Source of the DNA: Caldisericota bacterium
GTDB lineage: Bacteria; Caldisericota; Caldisericia; Caldisericales; Caldisericaceae
Reading direction: 5' to 3'
NCBI GenBank assembly: GCA_030642335.1
Contig: DAOWNX010000016.1
Span: 1 to 9,787 of the forward strand
DNA length: 9,787 nt
Positions 1-6,300 of the stretch are shown here, piece after piece (position 1 is the stretch's first letter; every line of letters begins with the position of its first letter). Both the position numbers and the translations under genes were made by a program. The notes beneath the pieces are model-generated. The model was not told the origin of the DNA. It made no database searches and saw nothing but the letters and a program-made list of their open reading frames with translations.

Positions 1-1083
1 ATAATAGTTGGAGCATCTACCGTAACAGGTATTTTCTTAAAAGCTCCCTCAGGTGCTTTATCTGATTATATTGGCAGAAAAAGAATGCTTCTTTTCGGTG
101 CGTTCCTTTTTGCCATTATGCCATTCAGTTATGTTTTTGTAACCGTGGCCTGGACGCTTATTATTGTAAGGGCTATTCACGGGATGGCTACCTCAATATA
201 CGGGCCTGTGGCAAATGCAGTTGTTGCTAATATCGCCGGCAAAGAAAAAGGAAAGTATCTGTCGCTTTTCTCTGTAATAAAAATTGGGACTAATGCACTG
301 GGAGGGTTAATTGGTGGCTGGTTATTATATTCTCTGGCTAAAGGACAGGAATACAATCTCAGCCATTTTCGCTATGCTTATTTATTTTGTGGAATTTTAG
401 GAATGATTGCGTTAGTAATAGCTTTCTTTTTACTTCCTAAAATAGAGCCATCTACCGGGCATAGAAAGATAAAAGATTCTTTTAGCAAGGTCTTTGGCGG
501 GCTAAAAGAAACGGCCAAGAATTTGAAAATATTAATGACTTCATCGATGGAATCATTTCAGAATATGACAATGGGCGCGGCAATGGCATTTTTGCCAATA
601 TTAGTAGTAAAAGAATACCACCTTTCTGTGCTTTACGCTGGAATTTTGTGGTCTGTTATAACGGGTACTTCTGTGGTGTTAAAACCTGTTATGGGTTATC
701 TTTCAGACAGAATGGAACGATGGAAACTTATTTCACTGGGTATGTTTCTTTGTGCTATTTCATTTGTAGGTTTTACATTAACTTCTAATTTTTATGCGTT
801 GATGGCAGTAGCGATACTTTTTGGTGCGGCAGAGGCAATTGTAACTACTTCTACCGTTGCTTATGTGGCAGAAGTAGCATCGGATAAACGACTTGGCGCA
901 AGTCTTGGTGTATTTGGAACTATCGCAGATACAGGACAGGCTTTAGGTCCAATACTTATCGGGATTTTACTTACATATATAAGTTATTTTACCAGTTTTA
1001 TGATTATTTCATTATTTATAATTTTGTGGACAATTTTATATATTACTATACAAATAAAAGAAAAGAAGGTAAAATTAAATTAG
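1..1083 (+). CDS. MFS transporter, 5' end outside window
   Basis: Major facilitator superfamily permease of the inner membrane. The reading frame is open from base 1, so the apparent ATG at 85 is internal; about 360 residues are present and some 40 N-terminal residues (roughly the first membrane segment) are missing. The MFS loop 2-3 motif is visible just before that ATG (GALSDYIGRKR), and its second-half counterpart GYLSDRMERWK appears around residue 230. Between and after these are about ten long hydrophobic segments and one central hydrophilic loop rich in Lys, which fits the usual 12-helix 6+6 layout. The substrate cannot be read from the sequence; sugar or drug efflux would both fit. It ends with TAG about 90 bases before the first acetyltransferase and could share a transcript with it. 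Confidence 0.9.
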   Translation: MIVGASTVTGIFLKAPSGALSDYIGRKRMLLFGAFLFAIMPFSYVFVTVAWTLIIVRAIHGMATSIYGPVANAVVANIAGKEKGKYLSLFSVIKIGTNALGGLIGGWLLYSLAKGQEYNLSHFRYAYLFCGILGMIALVIAFFLLPKIEPSTGHRKIKDSFSKVFGGLKETAKNLKILMTSSMESFQNMTMGAAMAFLPILVVKEYHLSVLYAGILWSVITGTSVVLKPVMGYLSDRMERWKLISLGMFLCAISFVGFTLTSNFYALMAVAILFGAAEAIVTTSTVAYVAEVASDKRLGASLGVFGTIADTGQALGPILIGILLTYISYFTSFMIISLFIILWTILYITIQIKEKKVKLN

Positions 1084-1171
1084 GCATTACGAAATGTTAC
1101 TGAAATTAGAAGGTTAAATGAGCAGCGAAAGGTTTTGTATGCATTGAAGTATTAGGGAGCATTGTCTTGGG

Positions 1172-1777
1172 ATGAGAAAAGAAATTATAATGCGAAGAGC
1201 GTTGCCAGATGATGCTGAAGATTTCATCAGCCTCATTATACTTTCTACTCCGTTGTTTTTTAAAAAGCTGTACGGCGATAAATTCAAATCTATACTACAG
1301 TATTTGTTCATACATCAGTATAATTTATTTAGTTTTCGGCATGTCTATTTTGCAGAGAGTAATGGCAAGAAAGCTGGAATGATTTTAGGATATGATTGGC
1401 TCTTAAAAAAGCAGGAAGGTTTGAGAACCGGGTTATTGCTGCTAAAGTATATGGAATTAAATTTCATTAAAAGACTCCCTCTTTTTTTAAAGACCAGGGA
1501 TGTAATTGGATGGATCAATAGAGAGGAGTATTACATCAGCAACGTTGCTGCTTATCCGGAATATAGAGGAATGAGTATAGGAACAGATTTAATTGCTAAG
1601 GTTGAGATAGAGGCGAGAATAAACGGAGCAAAAAAAGTAGCGTTGGATGTAGAGATAGAAAATTTGAAAGCAGTCAAATTGTATAAAAAGCTTGGATATA
1701 CGATTGTTAAAGAATCCTCAATAAGGTTGCACGGGGAATTATTTAGCTTTTATAGAATGTATAAGAAATTAAAGTGA
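1172..1777 (+). CDS. GNAT-family N-acetyltransferase
   Basis: Predicted acetyl-CoA-dependent N-acetyltransferase of 201 residues. The C-terminal half shows the GNAT core: a beta-strand ISNVAAYPEYRG leading into the acetyl-CoA pyrophosphate loop (RGMSIGTDLI, about residues 133-142, a variant of R/Q-x-x-G-x-G/A), then the strand KKVALDVEIEN and the closing element KLYKKLGYTIVKE. The N-terminal 100 residues carry a longer aromatic-rich insertion (LYGDKFKSILQYLF and following) than minimal GNATs, as in several substrate-specialised subfamilies. The start at 1172 has an AGGGAG about 12 bases upstream, which is a long spacing; an in-frame ATG at 1190 is the alternative and would remove six residues. 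The substrate is unknown. It lies between the MFS gene and another GNAT. Confidence 0.85.
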   Translation: MRKEIIMRRALPDDAEDFISLIILSTPLFFKKLYGDKFKSILQYLFIHQYNLFSFRHVYFAESNGKKAGMILGYDWLLKKQEGLRTGLLLLKYMELNFIKRLPLFLKTRDVIGWINREEYYISNVAAYPEYRGMSIGTDLIAKVEIEARINGAKKVALDVEIENLKAVKLYKKLGYTIVKESSIRLHGELFSFYRMYKKLK

Positions 1778-1855
1778 TATGTTGATTAATATGTATCCGA
1801 GGATTTACAGGCAGTGCAAACATCGGGCAAAGTATTAGTAACTATGAGGAAAAAA

Positions 1856-2266
1856 ATGATAAACATCTGCTACGCAAGTGATAAAGATATAAACTATATT
1901 GTTAAGACTGATTCGCATTTAAAAACTGTTGAAATTAAAGAAAAAGTACGGCGAAAAGAAATTATCATTGTAAGAAACGAAAAAGGTGCACCAATCGGAC
2001 TTTTAAGATTTAATTTGTTCTGGGACGAAATACCATTTATGAATTTAATAATTATTAACTCACGATACCGGAGAAAGGGTATCGGGAAAAAGCTTGTTGA
2101 ATTTTGGGAAAAGGAAATGCGAAATAAAGGATATAAAAAAACAATGACATCGACATTATCAAATGAGCAAGCACAGCATTTTTATAGAAAGCTTGGATAC
2201 AGAGATGCAGGTTCACTATTGTTGGATAAAGAACCGTCAGAAATTATTTTTGTGAAAGATATATGA
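1856..2266 (+). CDS. GNAT-family N-acetyltransferase, small
   Basis: Compact GNAT acetyltransferase, 136 residues from the chosen start. The acetyl-CoA loop is canonical (RYRRKGIGKKLVEFW, R-x-x-G-x-G) and follows the strand MNLIIINS; the C-terminal signature SNEQAQHFYRKLGYRDAG is clear. The open frame extends upstream to a GTG at 1814 and an ATG at 1844, but only the ATG at 1856 has a well-placed ribosome site (GAGGA at 1846-1850, five bases away). It also removes an N-terminus that does not look like a GNAT. The protein is only distantly similar to the preceding GNAT, so this is a pair of different family members rather than a recent duplication. Acetyl acceptor unknown. Its end faces the tRNA on the other strand. 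Confidence 0.85.
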   Translation: MINICYASDKDINYIVKTDSHLKTVEIKEKVRRKEIIIVRNEKGAPIGLLRFNLFWDEIPFMNLIIINSRYRRKGIGKKLVEFWEKEMRNKGYKKTMTSTLSNEQAQHFYRKLGYRDAGSLLLDKEPSEIIFVKDI

Positions 2267-2307
2267 TTCAATTGCATGGAGTAATGGGGCAAAATGGGAT
2301 TTTAAGC

Positions 2308-2383
2308 TGGCTCCCTGTGTAGGACTTGAACCTACAACCTAGTGGTTAACAGCCACCCGCTCTGCCAATTGAGCTAACAGGGA
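2308..2383 (-). tRNA. tRNA-Asn (anticodon GUU)
   Basis: The minus strand folds into a complete 76-base cloverleaf. The acceptor arm is TCCCTGT paired with ACAGGGA without mismatch, followed by the D-arm GCTC...GAGC. The anticodon loop CTGTTAA on a GGTGG/CCACT stem gives GTT, which decodes AAC/AAU. The T-arm contains the standard GTTCAAG. The terminal CCA is encoded (TGG at 2308-2310 on the plus strand) with discriminator G. There is no intron and no sign of an integrated element at its 3' end. Confidence 0.97.
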
Positions 2384-2401
2384 ACCCGTTAGTACATAAA
2401 T

Positions 2402-2429
2402 AAGATATTCAAAAATGCATTTTTGTCAA
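2402..2429 (-). promoter_or_regulatory. Promoter of tRNA-Asn
   Basis: On the minus strand a perfect -35 TTGACA (plus-strand 2424-2429) is followed after 16 bases by TATCTT (2402-2407). The predicted start lies near 2395, about a dozen bases before the mature tRNA 5' end at 2383. A monocistronic tRNA transcript is expected. Confidence 0.7.
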
Positions 2430-2517
2430 GAGGAGAAGAGGTTTTATATTCTTTGAGATGTTTATTTAATTCGGTTTTATGCATGTGACTGATAATTTTT
2501 AATTTTCTGAAAACTAT

Positions 2518-2523
2518 TATAAT
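2518..2523 (+). promoter_or_regulatory. Possible -10 element before yigZ
   Basis: A perfect TATAAT lies 57 bases upstream of the YigZ start, in the gap between the divergent tRNA and this gene. No convincing -35 hexamer is present 16-18 bases upstream, so the call rests on the -10 alone. Confidence 0.3.
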
Positions 2524-2580
2524 CAAACTGTGAAAATATATACTGAAAATTGCGCAATACAAGCTGAAGGTTGATGATTA

Positions 2581-3177
2581 ATGATATATAAAACAATTAA
2601 AAAGAATGTTTCTGTTTCCCAGGTTATCAAAAAATCTAAATTTTTGGGTTCTGTGGCACCAGTTCAAGATGTATTGCAGGCAAAAGCGTTTGTAGAAGAA
2701 GTATCTAAAAACTTTAAAGATGCAAATCATAATGCGTTTGCTTATTCGGTTGGTATAAAAAAAGAAGTTTTTGCATTTAATGATGATGGCGAGCCATCAA
2801 AGAGTGCCGGGAATCCTATATACTGCACGATAAAGGGCTTGGGTCTTACAAATACGGTAATTGTGGTGACAAGATACTCTGGAGGTATCAAATTAGGGAT
2901 AGGCGGATTGATTCGTGCTTATAGTGGTACTGCAAAAATGGCGATTCAAGTTGCAGGTATTGTAGAAAAGAAGTTTTTTAAAAAAATTTCTTTAAGTTTT
3001 CCGTATAATGAATCTCGATTGGTAATGTATATGCTGGATAAATTTGGGGCAGAGGTACTGAAGAGAAAATTCGGCGAAGAAACAGAAATGCATATCAATA
3101 TAGATGAAGATGTAGCAGAACGGTTTATGAAGGAAGTTGTTTCTAAATCATATAAAATACGATTTAGAGATTTGTAG
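2581..3177 (+). CDS. yigZ: YigZ/IMPACT family protein (UPF0029)
   Basis: Member of the IMPACT/YigZ family, 198 residues, the usual size. The N-terminal UPF0029 domain (about 1-125) has the family landmarks: SKFLGSVAP, DANHNAFAY, the acidic DDGEPSKSAGNPI (68-80) and the basic glycine-rich RYSGGIKLGIGGLIRAY (98-114). The C-terminal DUF1949 ferredoxin-like domain (about 135-196) contains SFPYNESRLVMYMLDKFGAEV. Eukaryotic IMPACT modulates GCN2; bacterial members have been linked to nucleic acid or ribosome-related roles, and the biochemical function is not settled. The ATG at 2581 is preceded by GAAGG ten bases upstream. It appears to be transcribed alone and is convergent with the radical SAM gene that ends at 3362. 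Confidence 0.92.
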   Translation: MIYKTIKKNVSVSQVIKKSKFLGSVAPVQDVLQAKAFVEEVSKNFKDANHNAFAYSVGIKKEVFAFNDDGEPSKSAGNPIYCTIKGLGLTNTVIVVTRYSGGIKLGIGGLIRAYSGTAKMAIQVAGIVEKKFFKKISLSFPYNESRLVMYMLDKFGAEVLKRKFGEETEMHINIDEDVAERFMKEVVSKSYKIRFRDL

Positions 3178-3184
3178 CAAAATG

Positions 3185-3274
3185 ATGTATGATAGTGTTA
3201 AGAAATGGATTTTTTTTAGCTTCGTGTTGGGATTAATAGTAAGAAGTTTTCTTAGTGAACGGCTAACTATTTAA
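3185..3274 (+). pseudogene. Possible remnant of a prepilin peptidase N-terminus
   Basis: A 29-codon open frame just after yigZ contains FFSFVLGLIVRSF, resembling FFSLILGLIIGSF at the start of the prepilin peptidase at the right end of this window. Over the 14 codons from 3218 and from 9263, I count 30 of 42 identical bases by eye. The conserved Gly of the family motif is replaced by Arg, and the frame stops before any cysteine or catalytic region. It may be a decayed duplicate, or a chance match between AT-rich hydrophobic segments. Confidence 0.25.
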
Positions 3275-3302
3275 GGAATAAAATAAGGGTATAAGTTATT
3301 TA

Positions 3303-3322
3303 TTAAAAAATTGACTTTTTAA
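3303..3322. terminator. Weak AT-only hairpin in convergent gap
   Basis: TTAAAAA and TTTTTAA form a 7-bp stem around a 6-base loop between the converging yigZ and radical SAM genes. It lacks G-C pairs, so termination activity is doubtful. The rest of 3178-3361 has no other convincing terminator. Confidence 0.2.
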
Positions 3323-3361
3323 GAATAAATCAGATTAGAAACAAGTTGGGAATAAAATTTA

Positions 3362-4306
3362 TTACCCGGATAACTTTGATGTTGCTTTGTAAAATTTTTC
3401 TCCTTTTAGATCTATTTCTATAATTTTCTCTTCTCCCGTAAGAAGTTCAATATACTTTAAGATTTCATCTCTGTGAGCACCGAGTCCATTCGCAAGGTCA
3501 TCAATTGTCTGTGGGCGAATTGCTATACTGTCAATAATTGCTTCTTCTAAATCTGCCCTGTATGCCTTATTTGTTTTTCTATCAAGTGGTTTTATAATTT
3601 CGGCATTACTTTCGATAATCTTTCTTGCAAATTTTAATTCTTGATCTGTCAACGACCTGGCAAAACCAACAGCAGATGGGCGAACTACAGTGTTTATTTG
3701 CACCTTGCCTGCTTTAATTCTTTTAAGTACTTTATGTAGTGCACGGTAATTTTCCTCCGTATCATTTACACCTTTTACCAACATTACTTCAATTAAAAGC
3801 TTTCCTTTATACACTTCACTGAATTTTATAATTCCGCTTATAATACGCTGAATTGTAAGATATTGCTCAGGTTGATTGATTCTTTTAAAATACTTCTCTT
3901 CTGCGGCATCAAGCGTACACTTTACAAGATCTGCATTAAGAAGTTCATTCCTTAAATCTTCCCGGTACAGTAAGGATGCATTGGTCAAAACTGCTATATG
4001 GATGTTGGTAAACTTTTTTATTTCCTTTATCATATAGCCGATTTTCGAGTTTAATGTAGGTTCGCCAGAGCCTGAAAAAGTAATATAATCAATATCTTGA
4101 TTAGATTCCTTTAAAAAATTTTTCAATTCTAAAAGAATTTTCTCAGAAGAAATATACTCCTTCCTTTCCGTGGTAAGGAGGGTTGTTCTTGCTACTTCAC
4201 AATAAATACAATCGAAACTGCAAACTTTTAAAGGAATAGGATCGATACCTAAAGAAATACCTAATCTTCGTGAGGGCACAGGCCCATAAATATATTTATA
4301 TTTCAT
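3362..4306 (-). CDS. Radical SAM protein, COG0731 family
   Basis: Radical S-adenosylmethionine enzyme of 314 residues. The N-terminus YGPVPSRRLGISLG and the cluster motif C29-SFD-C33-IY-C36 (CxxxCxxC) bind the SAM-coordinating [4Fe-4S]. A GSGEPTLN glycine-rich motif follows near residue 84, and LTNASLL later in the barrel is also typical. The last 60 residues resemble a winged helix (RPQTIDDLANGLGAHRDEILKYIELL). The family is often labelled as a wyosine-synthesis homologue by similarity to archaeal Taw1, but bacteria do not make wyosine, so the substrate here is unknown. The chosen ATG at 4306 overlaps the stop of the upstream hydrolase as ATGA; a longer frame to 4420 would run deep into that gene and adds a non-homologous N-terminus. 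It is the last gene of the Fur-box operon. Its company with COG1433 and MinD-like proteins suggests a role in metal-cofactor chemistry, which is inference. Confidence 0.9.
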   Translation of the reverse strand: MKYKYIYGPVPSRRLGISLGIDPIPLKVCSFDCIYCEVARTTLLTTERKEYISSEKILLELKNFLKESNQDIDYITFSGSGEPTLNSKIGYMIKEIKKFTNIHIAVLTNASLLYREDLRNELLNADLVKCTLDAAEEKYFKRINQPEQYLTIQRIISGIIKFSEVYKGKLLIEVMLVKGVNDTEENYRALHKVLKRIKAGKVQINTVVRPSAVGFARSLTDQELKFARKIIESNAEIIKPLDRKTNKAYRADLEEAIIDSIAIRPQTIDDLANGLGAHRDEILKYIELLTGEEKIIEIDLKGEKFYKATSKLSG

Positions 4307-5028
4307 TCTTCTATACTTAACCTCTCGTCTTCTATTTTGATTGTCCGACCAACACCATTTTGTATAAATCGCTCCTTGAACACATCTTTGAAAATCTTTT
4401 TTGCAGCTTCTCCCGTACAATGAGAGGGTGCGATATAATACACTTTTTCAAAAAGATTTTCTGCGATTCTTTGTATTCTCCATCTACTTTCCCCGAGTAA
4501 ATGAAAGCCTCCTATAAGAAGAAAAATGGATTTTCCAAATTTATCAGTAACAAAATCTACAATATTTTGTATACCTGGGTGGGAGCATCCCACAATAAGA
4601 ATCAGGCCATTCGATTTTTGAAATACAAGTGCCTGCTCATTAGCAATAGAACGGAAATGCAGCACTCCTGTAGAATAAACATTAGGATAAATTTCAAGGG
4701 TGTCCTTTATTTTTACAGAATTTACTCCCATCTTCTGCAAGGTTCCACTTAAATCAAAAGAGGAGTACGGATAGTATACTACACTATCTTTTTTTAATAT
4801 AGTGGCTAATCCTCCTGTATGATCTGAATGAAAATGCGAAATGAAAATTTTGTTAGGAAAAGAGATAGAAAGGATTTTTGCATTGTGTAGAAGAATATCT
4901 CCGCTGGCTCCTGTATCAAAAAGAATCGAATAGCCATTTTCTTGAACAAACAAAGAGAACCCCCAGTCTTCTTTTAAAGAAGATTGGGGGCTTAAAGAAA
5001 CATTATCGTAAAGAGTAGTAAGTATCAT
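4303..5028 (-). CDS. MBL-fold metallohydrolase, COG1237 family
   Basis: Metallo-beta-lactamase-fold hydrolase, 241 residues. The metal site is intact: H65-F-H67-S-D69-H70 in ISHFHSDHTGGL. Other family hallmarks are LFDTGASGDILLHNA (37-50), GCSHPGIQNIV in the middle, GGFHLLG and APSHCTGEA near the C-terminus. This pattern matches COG1237, whose members include enzymes annotated from archaeal dihydropterin-methyl-ribofuranosylaminobenzene phosphate synthesis; most bacterial members have no known substrate. The ATG at 5028 overlaps the stop of the COG1433 gene as ATGA, and its own stop overlaps the radical SAM start in the same way. The three last operon genes are therefore likely translationally coupled. 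No signal peptide is seen, so the enzyme is cytoplasmic. Confidence 0.9.
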   Translation of the reverse strand: MILTTLYDNVSLSPQSSLKEDWGFSLFVQENGYSILFDTGASGDILLHNAKILSISFPNKIFISHFHSDHTGGLATILKKDSVVYYPYSSFDLSGTLQKMGVNSVKIKDTLEIYPNVYSTGVLHFRSIANEQALVFQKSNGLILIVGCSHPGIQNIVDFVTDKFGKSIFLLIGGFHLLGESRWRIQRIAENLFEKVYYIAPSHCTGEAAKKIFKDVFKERFIQNGVGRTIKIEDERLSIEE

Positions 5029-5525
5029 TTTTCTTCCAGCTTATTCATCCTCTCTATTAACTCTTTTACCTTTTCAACTAATTCCTTTAGATCATCCTTT
5101 ATTACCTCTAAGTTCTCTCCTGAAGTTGTTGCTTTCTGGGATGGGGCTTCTTGTTGGAATCCTCTTCTCATTCCGTATCCTGCTTGTGTCACACGACCGG
5201 TGCTGTGTAATTCATTTTTTTTGAATTTTTCTACTGCATCTTTTATGAGACCTGTAATTCCCGTAATCATTTCAACGCCTGCGCTTTGTAAAACTCCAGC
5301 GGAATTAGGACCAATATTTCCTGATATAACAGCCTTAGCACCTTTATTTACAACAAATTGCGCTGCTTGAATACCTGCACCTCCTCCCATCGTTACCGAA
5401 GGATTAGATAATGCTTCATAGCTGTCTTTCTCTGTATCGTAAAATATATAATAAGGACATCTCCCAAAAATTGGGTTTACTACTCCATCTGCTGTAGTTT
5501 CACTTGATGCTATACAAATAATCAT
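5025..5525 (-). CDS. NifX/NifB-like Fe-Mo cofactor-binding family protein (COG1433)
   Basis: Protein of the dinitrogenase iron-molybdenum cofactor biosynthesis fold (COG1433; NifX, NifY, NifB C-terminus, MTH1175 and orange-protein relatives), 166 residues. The core (1-105) has VNPIFGRCPYYIFYDTE, the glycine turn TMGGGAGIQAAQFVV and GAKAVISGNIGPNSAGVLQSAGVEM. Family members bind metal-sulfur clusters or cofactor precursors. The protein is longer than the minimal domain: a Gly/Gln/Ser linker (about 106-137) leads to a charged heptad-like helix at 138-166 ending in ERMNKLEEK, a predicted coiled coil. The stop codon of the preceding DUF5320 gene (TAA) forms part of its Shine-Dalgarno AAGGAGG. With no nif structural genes in view, nitrogen fixation is not implied; an ORP-like or Fe-S scaffold role is inferred. 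Confidence 0.88.
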   Translation of the reverse strand: MIICIASSETTADGVVNPIFGRCPYYIFYDTEKDSYEALSNPSVTMGGGAGIQAAQFVVNKGAKAVISGNIGPNSAGVLQSAGVEMITGITGLIKDAVEKFKKNELHSTGRVTQAGYGMRRGFQQEAPSQKATTSGENLEVIKDDLKELVEKVKELIERMNKLEEK

Positions 5526-5536
5526 AAAAGGCCTCC

Positions 5537-5890
5537 TTATTTCTTTTCTAATTCTGTTATTCTTCTCTCAATTTCCGAGAGAGCATCTGAAATTTCTCCT
5601 AACGCACTATGCATTGTTGCAGCCTCATCTTCTTTAGAGGGCGTGCCACCATATCCATAGGGTTGAAAATAACCTTCTCTATAATCAGGATAATTATAAC
5701 CTGTAGCATAGTAAGGGTTTACGGGATTAACATAAGGATTACGTCTCCATCTCCGAAACCCAAAACCTCTACCTCTGCCATAACCTCTGCCCCATGTAAA
5801 ACCCGGGGCAACATAACCTACACAATATCCTAATCCTCTTCCAGTCATAGGTCCTTGACCTAAAGGTCCTGTTCCGTCTCCACCTGGCAT
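5537..5890 (-). CDS. DUF5320 glycine-rich protein
   Basis: Small protein of 117 residues with the DUF5320 hallmark MPGGDGTGPLGQGPMTGRG at its very N-terminus, followed by GYC (Cys23). The middle is Gly/Arg/aromatic-rich (WGRGYGRGRGFGFRRWRR) and then Tyr/Pro/Asn-rich (about 51-82), probably disordered. Residues 88-117 form a charged helix (SEIERRITELEKK) likely to be a coiled coil. The ATG at 5890 is chosen because AAGGAGGTGA lies five bases upstream; an in-frame GTG at 5899 falls inside that ribosome site. DUF5320 proteins commonly accompany COG1433 and MinD-like genes in anaerobes; their function is unknown. The coiled coil resembles the one on the next gene product, which would allow pairing of the two. 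Confidence 0.85.
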   Translation of the reverse strand: MPGGDGTGPLGQGPMTGRGLGYCVGYVAPGFTWGRGYGRGRGFGFRRWRRNPYVNPVNPYYATGYNYPDYREGYFQPYGYGGTPSKEDEAATMHSALGEISDALSEIERRITELEKK

Positions 5891-5895
5891 ATTTC

Positions 5896-5909
5896 TCACC
5901 TCCTTTTTT
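5896..5909 (-). promoter_or_regulatory. Shine-Dalgarno containing upstream stop codon
   Basis: On the minus strand an A6 tract (5904-5909) leads into AAGGAGGTGA. Its TGA (5896-5898) ends the fused gene as ...QKRR-stop, and the site serves the DUF5320 ATG at 5890. This decides the start of that gene and implies translational coupling. Confidence 0.85.
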
Positions 5910-6300
5910 GTGAAATTTCTTTAATTTTTTCTTGTTGTTCGGGTTTTAGCACTTTACACGCATCATAAGGTGCTTCCCACATTGCAATAGCATGAGCACA
6001 GTCCTGGCATGTAGGATAACCACATGCTCCACAATCTGTCTTTGGTAAAATTTCATAAATAGCATTTACTACTTCCCTGTTCTCTGTATTCAAAGGCCTA
6101 ACAGTATTATCTTGAATCGGTGGGGGAGTAGAAGAAATTCCTCTTCCTATTCCACCAGCGCGTCCTTGTCCTGCACCTCTACCACGGCCTCTTCCTGTTC
6201 CACCACCTCTTCCTGTTCCACCACCTCTTCCTGTTCCACCACCTCTTCTTCCTGTCATTGGACCTTTACCTAATGGTCCTGTTCCATCTCCAAGTGGCAT
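5896..6300 (-). CDS. DUF5320-4Fe-4S protein (internal start of the fusion)
   Basis: The second half of the fused frame has every sign of an independent gene of 134 residues. AAGGAGGTGA sits four bases before the ATG at 6300, and the protein starts with the same MPxGDGTGPLGxGPMTGR module as the neighbouring DUF5320 gene. The upstream leader also matches that gene. It continues with a Gly/Arg/Thr repeat tract, a Pro-rich linker and the CxxCxxxxC...C [4Fe-4S] domain (bases about 5940-6050). It may therefore be made separately from the Fur fusion even if the single-frame reading is correct. The cluster domain suggests electron transfer or cluster handling; the partner is unknown. This entry is an alternative to, or a second product of, the full-length frame. 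Confidence 0.6.
   Translation of the reverse strand: MPLGDGTGPLGKGPMTGRRGGGTGRGGGTGRGGGTGRGRGRGAGQGRAGGIGRGISSTPPPIQDNTVRPLNTENREVVNAIYEILPKTDCGACGYPTCQDCAHAIAMWEAPYDACKVLKPEQQEKIKEISQKRR

Noticed and set aside
1114..1311. 65-codon minus-strand frame
   Set aside because: It lies antisense to the first acetyltransferase start, has no recognisable protein features and no ribosome site.
1779..1838. 19-codon frame between the two acetyltransferases
   Set aside because: It is too short, has no ribosome site and no recognisable product.
2308..2383. tRNA-Asn as a mobile-element attachment site
   Set aside because: No integrase, no repeated tRNA 3' end and no composition shift flank the tRNA in this window.
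4307..4420. Upstream extension of the radical SAM protein by 38 residues
   Set aside because: It overlaps the hydrolase gene, has no homology to the family N-terminus, and the ATGA-overlapping start gives the standard protein.
5025..5525. Nitrogen fixation gene
   Set aside because: The NifX-like fold is widespread in non-diazotrophs, and no nif structural or assembly genes accompany it here.
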